Below are positions 8,634 through 17,305 of a DNA stretch of 56,448 nucleotides, piece after piece; positions within the stretch are counted from its first letter, which is position 1; every line of letters starts with the position of its first letter. A program made the position numbers and the translations under genes. Below the pieces are notes generated by a model. That model saw only the letters and a list, made by a program, of their open reading frames with translations, made no database searches and was not told the origin of the DNA. Origin of the DNA: Pedosphaera sp. (GTDB lineage Bacteria; Verrucomicrobiota; Verrucomicrobiia; Limisphaerales; JADLHS01); NCBI GenBank assembly GCA_009695195.1, contig SIBJ01000020.1, positions 1 to 56,448 of the forward strand, in the 5' to 3' direction.

Positions 8634-8693
8634 TTGACACGGATTACACAGATTTTCACTGATTGAATCCGTGTTAATCCGTGAAATCCGTGT
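8634..8693. repeat. Hairpin repeat of the 'ATCCGTG' type between sufB and sufC
   Basis: A GACACGGATT arm is followed by three ATCCGTG words with short spacers. The element can fold into an imperfect hairpin and ends exactly at the sufB stop codon. The same words form a larger structure at 54665-54830. It may tune relative sufB/sufC expression by processing or attenuation. That is inference. Confidence 0.65.
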
Positions 8694-10142
<1,449 letters not shown>

Positions 10143-10148
10143 GGAAAA

Positions 10149-10580
10149 TTATTTCTTCGCGCACTGGGCGCACACGCCGTGGACGGCGATGTCGTAGTGA
10201 TCAATCTTAAATCCCCGGGGCCGCGGCATGAAACTCGAATCCGCCGTCAGCGCCACGTCAAACACCGCGCCGCACGCATCGCAGTAGTAGTGACAATGCT
10301 CCTCCATGTTCGGGCAGAAGCGCGTCGCGCCGCGCTGGAGTTGCACCTGTCGGACCATGCCGCTTTCCACGAGCGCATCGAGGCAGTTATAGACCGTCGC
10401 GAGCGAAATCTCCGGCATCGCCTTCTTCGCGCGCATGAACACCTCGTCCGCCGTCGGATGATCGAGCTTCTGCGACAGCACGTCGTACACATGCCGGCGC
10501 TGCGGCGTGAAGCGGAAACCGCTCGCGCTCAGCCGTTCGCCCAACCGTCCGTTTTGTTTTTTGTCGCCGACCGGGTGCAT
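10149..10580 (-). CDS. perR: Fur/PerR-family metalloregulator of the suf operon
   Basis: A 143-residue winged-helix regulator (start ATG 10580; the frame extends 13 codons further as GC-poor leader). Structural Zn cysteines are CDAC (100-103) and CAQC (137-140). His30 in PQRRHVYDVL, His95 and His97 in EHCHYYC, and Asp108 in GAVFDV match regulatory-site residues. Asp rather than Glu at the last position resembles PerR more than Fur. The ligand expected at the 'RFD' position reads RFCP, a Cys instead of Asp, which is odd. It probably represses its own operon and sufBC through the palindrome at 10621-10639. Fur or another subfamily remains possible. Confidence 0.85.
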   Translation of the reverse strand: MHPVGDKKQNGRLGERLSASGFRFTPQRRHVYDVLSQKLDHPTADEVFMRAKKAMPEISLATVYNCLDALVESGMVRQVQLQRGATRFCPNMEEHCHYYCDACGAVFDVALTADSSFMPRPRGFKIDHYDIAVHGVCAQCAKK

Positions 10581-10591
10581 CAGAGTGCGGC

Positions 10592-10619
10592 AGGATAGGT
10601 TTATTTGGCCTGCCGTCAA
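10592..10619 (-). promoter_or_regulatory. Predicted sigma-70-like promoter of perR-sufBC
   Basis: On the minus strand TTGACG (plus 10614-10619) is followed after 16 bp by TATCCT (plus 10592-10597), just upstream of the regulator's ATG at 10580. The leader would be very short. The palindromic operator lies directly upstream of the -35 box. Confidence 0.55.
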
Positions 10620-10620
10620 G

Positions 10621-10639
10621 ATTTAGAATAATTCTAAAT
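10621..10639. promoter_or_regulatory. Fur/PerR-type operator palindrome
   Basis: A perfect 9-1-9 inverted repeat, ATTTAGAATAATTCTAAAT. It is an AT-rich island in GC-rich DNA and matches the size and symmetry of Fur-family boxes. It abuts the -35 element of the regulator's own promoter, so metal- or peroxide-controlled autoregulation of the perR-sufBC operon is likely. The first part is seen; the function is inferred. Confidence 0.8.
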
Positions 10640-10702
10640 TGGACGGATGTGACCCGCGCATGGCACGGCCCTAACCAGGCTGCCACACACGCGGACTGAT
10701 TA

Positions 10703-10790
10703 AACGCAGAGGACGCAGAGGTTCTCGCAAAGGTCGCAGAGCAAAACCACCTCTGCGCTTCTCTGCGCCAACCTCTGCGTCCTCTGCGTT
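10703..10790. repeat. Intergenic hairpin of 'CTCTGCGTC' words, 21-bp arms
   Basis: The arms 10703-10723 (AACGCAGAGGACGCAGAGG...) and 10770-10790 are perfect reverse complements over 21 bp. The loop contains further CTCTGCG words. It lies between the divergent perR and histidine kinase genes and belongs to the same stylistic class of word-repeat hairpins found elsewhere in this window. Confidence 0.75.
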
Positions 10791-10880
10791 AAAGCCTCTC
10801 CTCGGAAAGGATTTTGCAAAACCGTGACAACTGCCGCTTGCTGCCTGCATAGGCTCGCAGGCATAAAGAGCCGCACGCAA

Positions 10881-13091
10881 ATGACCGGATCGCGCAAACC
10901 AAGCAAACCGCAGTTACCGTGGCTGACGCCGTTGATTCTCGTGGTCATTGCGGCGTTGGCGGCGTTGGGGCTGATGTCGTTGCGGCAGGATCGCCGCGCA
11001 GCGGAGCAGGATGCCGAGTTGCTGGCCGGCGCGCTGGCCGATTCATTCGCGCGGGAGAGTGCCGTGGCGGTCGCCGAAGCGGTGGAGCATTTTGCCGGAC
11101 GGGTTGACGACTCGCGCAACGCGTTGCTCCGACTGGCCTTCGCGGACACGAACGGTCCGCTCGCAACCAATCTCCCGCTGTCCGCCGCCACGTTGAAAAC
11201 CTTGCCGCGGGCGCGATGTTTTGTGCGCGACCCCGTGCGCTTCCCGCCGCTGAATATTGCGGATGTGCCCGAGCCGCCGGATTGGATTCTGACCGCGCCG
11301 CGCGAATGGCTGGAGCAATTGGAATCCGCTGAGCGCGCGGCGCGTGAAGGCGACTTCTTCGCCGCAAAAACTCAACTACTCGCCATCGCACAATCAACTG
11401 TGACCCCGCTCCACGGCGTGGCCGAGTTACAGTTGGCGTTGCTCGACGATGAAGCCGGCGACAAAGCTATGCGGCTGCGAAGTGTTGCGGCGCGTTATGC
11501 CGATGCGACCACGGCGAGCGGGTTGAGCATCGGCGATCTCGCGTTGTTGCGCGCCGTTGCCACCACGCTGCCGGAGAAACTTGGCGAACTGATTCAAGAA
11601 GTGATTTCGCGCGCGACGTTTCACCCGTCGTTGCTCAGCGAACGATTGTTCTCCGGACTGGACGAACGCGTGCAGGCCGACAGTGCCGTTCTGGCGAATC
11701 GCGTTTCCGCGGCGCGGACGGTTTGGGAGTTGGAGGAGAACGCGCGGCGCGTTTTGGACGCGTGGCGAAATGACCATCGCGGACACGCGGGCGTTTTTTG
11801 GACGGAGAACGAGCAAGGCCGTTATTTTATTTTCAGCCAGACATCCAGCTACATCGAAACCAACGCCGTCATCAGTCCGACGTCGGCGGTCACCAATGTT
11901 TTTCAAGGCGTGGATTTCATCGTGACGGTGATTCCCGATTCCGTTGTGGACGCAACGCTGCGTCGCGCCGCAGCCGATCTCGGGGCGCGCTGGCCGCGCT
12001 ACCTCTCTGCCGAATTCGAGATGGCCGGGCAGCGCTTCGGCGTCACGCCGTGGGCGCTGGGCACAACGCAGCGTTGGGATCGGCAACCGTTGCTCGCGAG
12101 CCGGGCCGATGTGCTTTCGCGCGCGCGGGTGGTGGGCCATTATCCGTTCAAGCTCACTGTCTGGTTGGCCGACCCCGACCTGCTTTACGCCAAACAGCAG
12201 CAGCGACTCCTGCTCTTTGGTGCGCTCATCGTGGCGGCGGCAATCGTCGCGCTGGCCGGCGCATGGCAGTTGCAGAAAAATCTCAAGTCACAACTCCGGT
12301 TGAACGAGCAGAAATCCAACTTCGTCTCCAGCGTGTCACACGAACTGCGCGCGCCCATCGCGTCGGTGCGGTTGCTGGCGGAGAGCCTGGAACGCGGAAA
12401 AATTTCCGAGCCGGCGAAACAGAACGAGTATTTCCGGTTCATCGGCCAGGAATGTCGCCGGCTTTCGTCGCTCATCGAAAATGTTTTGGACTTCTCGCGC
12501 ATCGAGCAAGGGCGGAAGCAATACGAGTTCGAGCCGACGGACGTGCGGACGCTGGTGGAGCAGACGGTCAAGCTCATGGAGCCGTATGCGGCGGAACGCG
12601 GGGTGAATTTGGAAATCAGAACATCCAACATCCAACATCCAACATCCAACATCGAACTCTCCGTGGATGGGCGCGCCATTCAGCAGGCGCTTGTGAACTT
12701 GATTGATAACGCCATCAAACATTCGCCGAAAGACGCGACGGTGACGGTGCAATTGAGTTCTGTAGCGGCGGTCTGTGACCGCCGGCCTGAGTCAAAAGAA
12801 AGCCGGCGGTCACAGACCGCCGCTACAATCGAGCTGTCAGTCTCCGACCACGGCCCCGGCATTCCCGCGTCCGAGCAGGAAAAGATTTTCGAGCGGTTCT
12901 ACCGTCTCGGTTCCGAACTGCGCCGCGAAACTCAGGGCGTGGGGATTGGTTTAAGCATTGTGAAGCACATCGTCGAGGCGCACGGTGGCCGCGTGCGCGT
13001 AGAGAGCGAAGTGGGCAAAGGCAGCCGGTTCACGATTGAATTGCCGATGAATAAACAGGAGCAAACAGAGAGAACGGAGGAGAAGGCTTGA
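10881..13091 (+). CDS. Membrane sensor histidine kinase (PhoR/ResE-like) with two repeat-derived inserts
   Basis: A 736-residue kinase (ATG 10881; ATG 10824 is also possible). Membrane segment 1 lies near residues 12-32, then a roughly 400-residue periplasmic sensor of unknown ligand, membrane segment 2 (LLLFGALIVAAAIVALAGA), and HisKA with the phospho-acceptor His in SSVSHELRAPIASV. The HATPase has N box NLIDNAIKHS, G1 DHGPGIP and G2 GVGIGLSIV. Two stretches are not family sequence: about 580-592, from ACATCCA repeats, and about 626-649, from a 26-bp-arm palindrome. The last dozen residues also come from a hairpin repeat. It pairs with the response regulator 40 bp downstream. Confidence 0.88.
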   Translation: MTGSRKPSKPQLPWLTPLILVVIAALAALGLMSLRQDRRAAEQDAELLAGALADSFARESAVAVAEAVEHFAGRVDDSRNALLRLAFADTNGPLATNLPLSAATLKTLPRARCFVRDPVRFPPLNIADVPEPPDWILTAPREWLEQLESAERAAREGDFFAAKTQLLAIAQSTVTPLHGVAELQLALLDDEAGDKAMRLRSVAARYADATTASGLSIGDLALLRAVATTLPEKLGELIQEVISRATFHPSLLSERLFSGLDERVQADSAVLANRVSAARTVWELEENARRVLDAWRNDHRGHAGVFWTENEQGRYFIFSQTSSYIETNAVISPTSAVTNVFQGVDFIVTVIPDSVVDATLRRAAADLGARWPRYLSAEFEMAGQRFGVTPWALGTTQRWDRQPLLASRADVLSRARVVGHYPFKLTVWLADPDLLYAKQQQRLLLFGALIVAAAIVALAGAWQLQKNLKSQLRLNEQKSNFVSSVSHELRAPIASVRLLAESLERGKISEPAKQNEYFRFIGQECRRLSSLIENVLDFSRIEQGRKQYEFEPTDVRTLVEQTVKLMEPYAAERGVNLEIRTSNIQHPTSNIELSVDGRAIQQALVNLIDNAIKHSPKDATVTVQLSSVAAVCDRRPESKESRRSQTAATIELSVSDHGPGIPASEQEKIFERFYRLGSELRRETQGVGIGLSIVKHIVEAHGGRVRVESEVGKGSRFTIELPMNKQEQTERTEEKA
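12621..12655. repeat. Heptamer ACATCCA x4 inside the kinase gene
   Basis: Four perfect tandem ACATCCA units followed by ACATCGA, read in frame as TSNIQHPTSNIE between HisKA and HATPase. A gain or loss of one 7-bp unit would shift the frame. Confidence 0.9.
12761..12827. repeat. Palindromic element, 26-bp arms, inside the kinase gene
   Basis: The arms 12761-12786 (TGTAGCGGCGGTCTGTGACC...) and 12802-12827 are perfect reverse complements, with a 15-nt loop. It is translated in frame as roughly 23 extra residues between the N box and G1 box of the ATPase domain. The outer TAGCGGC/GCCGCTA is shared with the element inside uvrB. Confidence 0.9.
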
Positions 13092-13124
13092 ATCCTTTCT
13101 CCGTTACCTCTGTTTCCTCCTGTT
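13053..13124. repeat. Hairpin spanning the kinase stop codon
   Basis: AACAGGAGCAAACAGAG and the following purine-rich words (13053-13080) pair with TTTCTCCGTTACCTCTGTTT and on (13095-13124). The kinase's C-terminal tail (NKQEQTERTEEKA) is encoded by the left arm, and the stop lies in the loop. It may control readthrough into the response regulator. Confidence 0.65.
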
Positions 13125-13131
13125 AAACACC

Positions 13132-13830
13132 ATGTCCCGCATTCTGATTATCGAAGACGAAACGCCGATGCGCACGGCGCTGGCCGACGTGCTCGAAGGC
13201 GAAGGCTACCGCGCACTCACCGCCGCCGATGGCGAGATCGGCCTGCGCAAAGCCATCGAGGAAAAGCCCGACCTCATCCTGCTCGATGTGATGATGCCCA
13301 AGCTCGACGGCTTCGCGGTGTGTGCGGAGTTGCGGCGGCTCGGGAACGCCGTGCCGGTGCTCATGCTCACCGCGAAGGGACAGATTGAAGATCGCGTGAC
13401 CGGCCTCGACGCGGGCGCGGACGATTATCTCGTCAAGCCGTTCAGCACGGAGGAATTGCTGGCGCGCGTGCGGGCGCTGCTGCGGCGCTCGCGCAAGCAA
13501 GGGCACGCGCCGACGAAACTCAAGCTGGGCGAAGTGGAAGTTGATCTGGCCCGGCAGACGGCGGTGCGCGGACGAAAACCCATTCACCTGACGGCGAAAG
13601 AATTTTCCATGTTGCGGTTGATGGCCGAGGCGACGGGCGAGCCGGTGTCGCGGGAAAAGTTTCTGGATGCGGTGTGGGGCTACACGTCGTTCCCCACGAC
13701 GCGCACGGTGGACAACCACATCGCCAGCCTGCGCGCGAAGCTGGAGAAGAATCCTGACGCGCCGCGCTGGCTCAAGACCGTGCACGGCGTGGGATACAAA
13801 CTGGAAGGCAGAATGAAGAATGAAGAATGA
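13132..13830 (+). CDS. OmpR/PhoB-family response regulator
   Basis: A 232-residue regulator. The receiver domain (1-120) has acidic pocket residues EDE, phospho-acceptor Asp in LILLDVMMP, Thr in MLTAKG and Lys in LVKPF. The winged-helix output domain (about 130-228) has the motif TVDNHIASLRAKL and a YKL terminus. The last five residues (MKNEE) come from GAATGAA heptamers at the gene's end. It is the cognate partner of the kinase at 10881-13091 and may control the large secreted protein gene directly downstream. Confidence 0.93.
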   Translation: MSRILIIEDETPMRTALADVLEGEGYRALTAADGEIGLRKAIEEKPDLILLDVMMPKLDGFAVCAELRRLGNAVPVLMLTAKGQIEDRVTGLDAGADDYLVKPFSTEELLARVRALLRRSRKQGHAPTKLKLGEVEVDLARQTAVRGRKPIHLTAKEFSMLRLMAEATGEPVSREKFLDAVWGYTSFPTTRTVDNHIASLRAKLEKNPDAPRWLKTVHGVGYKLEGRMKNEE

Positions 13831-13968
13831 AGAAACATTTTTGACAGCGGCTGGATTTTACAAAAGCGTGACAACTGAAATGCACTTTCGGCGGAGGATG
13901 CGGAATATGAAAACGTTCCTTGCTCATCCGGCGCTCTGGTTTCTTCATTCTTCATTCTTCATTCTTCA
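13811..13968. repeat. Complementary heptamer tracts GAATGAA x3 and TTCTTCA x4
   Basis: GAATGAA occurs three times at 13811-13831, across the response regulator stop codon. TTCTTCA occurs four times at 13941-13968, inside the next gene's signal-peptide coding region. The tracts are reverse complementary and could pair, sequestering the start region of the downstream gene (ATG 13907). Both tracts are coding. Confidence 0.8.
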
Positions 13969-16900
13969 TTTGTCCGCTGCCGCCGCCACGAACGATCTCA
14001 CGTCCGCGTTGCAAAAAGGTTTGTTCGAGGAGGAAGCCAATCACAATCTCGAAGCGGCGGCGCAGGCGTATCAGACCGTGAGCGCGCAATTCGACAAAGA
14101 CCGCAAGCTGGCGGCCACGGCGATCTTCCGGCTGGGCGAAGTTTATCGGAAGCAGGGCAAGACCAACGAAGCTACGGCTCAATACGAGCGCATCGTGCGG
14201 GAGTTTGCGGATCAGCCGACGCTCGTCACGTTGAGCCGGCAGAACTTGTCCGCAACTCAGCCGGGCGGGAAATCTCCGATCACCAAACCGTCCACCGAAG
14301 CGGCCGATGAAACGACGCGGAAATTGGTGGCGGAGGCCGAACGCGACTCGACCGAAGCCACGGAGTTAATCAAACGCATCAAATCTTTGGAGGGCGACAA
14401 GGCGCGGATGTTGGTGCAGCAGTCGTTGCCGAATGCAGTCATGGATTCCTTGATGAAACAGTTAGCCGAAGCCGAGCAAAAAGTGGCTGCCTTGAAGATC
14501 GATTACCACCCCGAGCACCCAACGATGAGGAGCGCCGTCGCCTTGCTGAAAATCGTTCAAGATCAGTGCGACACTCAAATCGTATCGGCGCTGACTACGT
14601 TGGAATTTAAGCGAGACGTTGCCGAGAAACGACTGGCTGCCCTGCGCGTGCCGCCCGTTGGGCAATCGTCCGCACCGCCCGCCGCCGAACCATCCCGCAC
14701 CACCGACGAAGAGGAGAAAGAAATCCGCCGCATCCAGGCGATGATTCAGAACAGCCCCGATCTCATCAACGCGCCCGTCTCGGAAGGTGGAGTCACGCCG
14801 CTTTGGAGCGCCGCGTCCAGCGGCCAATTGCGCGTGGCCAAATTTCTTCTCGATGCTGGCGCGGTGGTTGACCAGCGGGCGGGCGGAGGTTCGCCCATCC
14901 ACCGAGCCGCCGCCGCCGGCCACAAGGCGATGGTGGAATTGCTGTTGGACCACAAAGCCGACGCCAACGGGCGCGATACTTCCGGCAAGACCCCGTTGCA
15001 CTCGGCGGCGGAGAACGGATTTCAATCCGTCGTGGAAACACTCCTGGCCCGGAAGGCCGATGTGAACGCGCAGACAAAAAAAAATCAGGAGACGCCGTTG
15101 CACCTCGCCGCCGGCAAGGGACATTCCGCGATGGTGGAGTTGCTCGTTGCCAAAGGCGCGCAACTGGATGTGAAGGATGCGCGCGGCAGGACGGCGTTGG
15201 CCTCGGCGTCTTATTCAGGCCACGCGCTCGTGGTCAAACGCCTGCTGGAGGCCCGGGCGGATGCGAACATCCCGGACAGCGAGGGCCGGAACGCGTTGAG
15301 TCACGCGGCGGAGAAGGGGCATCTGGAGGTTGTCAGGGCATTGCTCGAGGGCAAGGCGGACCCGAACATCGGGAAGCTGAACTTGCCACTGGCGATGGCA
15401 GCGCGCGGAAAACGGCAGGAGATTGCCGAGGCGTTGCTGCAAGCGGGAGCGGACGCGAATCTCGCCGGGAAATTATCCAGTCCAGTTGGTACGCCGAATC
15501 AGCCGTCGTTTGGGTCCGGTGGGCCCGGCCCGTTCGGCCCGTACGTGCCGCTTCAGATCGCGGTGGCGCAACTCGACGCCGCGATGGTCAAGCTGCTGTT
15601 AAAATTCAAAGCCGACGCCAACGCGAAAGACCTGTGGTCCACTCCGCCGTCACCGCTCACGCGCTGGATTCTCGGCGACGCGGAAATCCTGAGAGCGTTT
15701 CTTGACGCCGGTGCCGACGCGAATGCCGAGGCCTGGCAGGAGTGGCCGTTGTTGGTGCAGGCGAGCGTGGATGGAAACGCGACGGCGGTGGAGTTGCTGT
15801 TGGCCCACGGCGCGAAACCGAACGTTGAAGGCCACGAAGGCCGCTCGTCGCTCAACTACGCGGCAGAGAAAATCTGTTTGAAATGCGTCGAGCTGTTGCT
15901 GGAAGCCAAGGCGGATGCCAACGCGGCGACGCGCGATGGCATCACGGCTCTGCATTGGGCACTGAACCTCGGCGCGAAGGAGATGGTGGAAGCGCTGATC
16001 GCGCACGGTGCGGATGTGAATCGGAAAACGCAGTCCGGAGAAACGCCTTTGCATTGGGCGATGAGAATCGGAAAGAACGGCATCGGCAGCGCGAAGATGG
16101 CGGAACTGCTACTCGCCAAAGGCGCGGATCCGAACATGCGGAACAATGACGGCAACACGCCGCTGGATTTTGCCAAGGCGCAATCGGCGTCGCCGAGATT
16201 TGGTGGAGTTGGCGCCATGCCGTTACCGGGGGTCGGCTTGCCGACAATCCCAACGCGCGCGCTCCGCCAGCCGGACGGAACGCCGGCGGAGAATCAGCCC
16301 GTGGATGTGGCTGCCTTGCTGCGCCAGCACGGGGCGCTGGATGATTTGCCGGATTTCAACAGCATCCGCTTCACGCGGCAGGGAATCGCGCAACCGCAGA
16401 AGGTGTTTGCCAAAGGCCCAAAACTGACGAATCAGTTCACACTGCTGGAAACGGTGATGGCGTTTTACAATCAGCAGACCGTGACGATTAACTCCCAAGT
16501 TGTTCGCCAACCGGCGCATCAAGCTTTTCTCTTTCCCGACTTCGGGCGAATCATTATCCGCAGGCCGAGTCAAAAGGCCGGCGGCGGCAAGGATCAGGAA
16601 ATCAAAGCGAGCCTGCTTAACCGCAGTAACTTGGTGGATTGCGCGAAGGATGTGCCGGTGGAATTTGGCGACGTGATTGAGATTCCTGAGCGCATTCATG
16701 CGTTGAACGAAGGTTCAACTGATCCGGTGCGAGAGATGGAACAGAGTTTCGTGGATACAAAATTCAGGGCCAACCAATCTTTGCTATTGCAGGGCCGCAA
16801 TTATCCAACAAATGAGGTGATTCGCGTAATGAAAAAAGCCGATGAAGCCAAAGCCACCACGCAACGGTGGGAGTGTCTTCAAAAATCAGTGCAATTGGTC

Positions 16901-17149
16901 GTCGCAGGAGAGCCAACTACCTTCACAGTTGATTCGTGGAAGGAAGGATTCTTGAGTCAGGCGCTCGCCAAAACCGAAGCCCGAGCGGTGCTGCGTTCGT
17001 CGTCGGATTTGTCGCGGGTGAAAGTGACGCGCAAGGCCGCCACCGGCAAGTCCAACGCGTTGACCGTGGACGTTTCCAATAATCCGCAACGCAACGACGA
17101 CCTCTGGCTGCGCGACGGCGACGTGATCGAGGTGCCGGACAAACCGTAG
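13907..17149 (+). CDS. Giant secreted TPR/ankyrin-repeat protein with SLBB-like C-terminus
   Basis: A 1080-residue protein. The start at 13907 follows GGCGGAGGATG and gives a signal peptide whose core (WFLHSSFFILHL) is encoded by TTCTTCA heptamers; the frame is open back to 13820. Residues about 30-110 look TPR-like, 140-260 form a coiled-coil-like region, and about 265-830 hold roughly 15 ankyrin repeats with the usual 'G.TPL..A...G....VE.LL..GAD.N' pattern. The last 200 residues contain two blocks ending GDVIEIPE and GDVIEVPDKP, like the soluble-ligand/SLBB blocks of polysaccharide-export proteins. It is probably periplasmic or outer-membrane associated. The combination is unusual and its function unknown. 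Confidence 0.8.
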   Translation: MKTFLAHPALWFLHSSFFILHLSAAAATNDLTSALQKGLFEEEANHNLEAAAQAYQTVSAQFDKDRKLAATAIFRLGEVYRKQGKTNEATAQYERIVREFADQPTLVTLSRQNLSATQPGGKSPITKPSTEAADETTRKLVAEAERDSTEATELIKRIKSLEGDKARMLVQQSLPNAVMDSLMKQLAEAEQKVAALKIDYHPEHPTMRSAVALLKIVQDQCDTQIVSALTTLEFKRDVAEKRLAALRVPPVGQSSAPPAAEPSRTTDEEEKEIRRIQAMIQNSPDLINAPVSEGGVTPLWSAASSGQLRVAKFLLDAGAVVDQRAGGGSPIHRAAAAGHKAMVELLLDHKADANGRDTSGKTPLHSAAENGFQSVVETLLARKADVNAQTKKNQETPLHLAAGKGHSAMVELLVAKGAQLDVKDARGRTALASASYSGHALVVKRLLEARADANIPDSEGRNALSHAAEKGHLEVVRALLEGKADPNIGKLNLPLAMAARGKRQEIAEALLQAGADANLAGKLSSPVGTPNQPSFGSGGPGPFGPYVPLQIAVAQLDAAMVKLLLKFKADANAKDLWSTPPSPLTRWILGDAEILRAFLDAGADANAEAWQEWPLLVQASVDGNATAVELLLAHGAKPNVEGHEGRSSLNYAAEKICLKCVELLLEAKADANAATRDGITALHWALNLGAKEMVEALIAHGADVNRKTQSGETPLHWAMRIGKNGIGSAKMAELLLAKGADPNMRNNDGNTPLDFAKAQSASPRFGGVGAMPLPGVGLPTIPTRALRQPDGTPAENQPVDVAALLRQHGALDDLPDFNSIRFTRQGIAQPQKVFAKGPKLTNQFTLLETVMAFYNQQTVTINSQVVRQPAHQAFLFPDFGRIIIRRPSQKAGGGKDQEIKASLLNRSNLVDCAKDVPVEFGDVIEIPERIHALNEGSTDPVREMEQSFVDTKFRANQSLLLQGRNYPTNEVIRVMKKADEAKATTQRWECLQKSVQLVVAGEPTTFTVDSWKEGFLSQALAKTEARAVLRSSSDLSRVKVTRKAATGKSNALTVDVSNNPQRNDDLWLRDGDVIEVPDKP

Positions 17150-17151
17150 AA

Positions 17152-17277
17152 ACATCCAAGCACCAAGCACCAAGCTCCAGAGAAGCTCCAAGTTCCAAAC
17201 TTCAAATCGCGCCTCGTGAAATCTTGGAGCTTGTGACTTGATGTTTCCCTGGTGCTTGGATGTTGGTGCTTGGAGCT
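17152..17277. repeat. Intergenic heptamer hairpin
   Basis: ACATCCA, AGCACCA, AGCACCA, AGCTCCA (17152-17179) and further 7-mers face TGGTGCT, TGGATGT, TGGTGCT, TGGAGCT (17250-17277) in inverted orientation. It fills the gap before spmAB. The words match those at 3854-3978. Confidence 0.8.
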
Positions 17278-17305
17278 TTTTCTTCAACCCGTTAGCCTCC
17301 GCGCC

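Noticed and set aside
17152..17277. CRISPR-like array suspected from regular short repeats
   Set aside because: Units are 7 bp with no unique spacers of 25-40 bp and no cas genes; heptamer hairpin instead.
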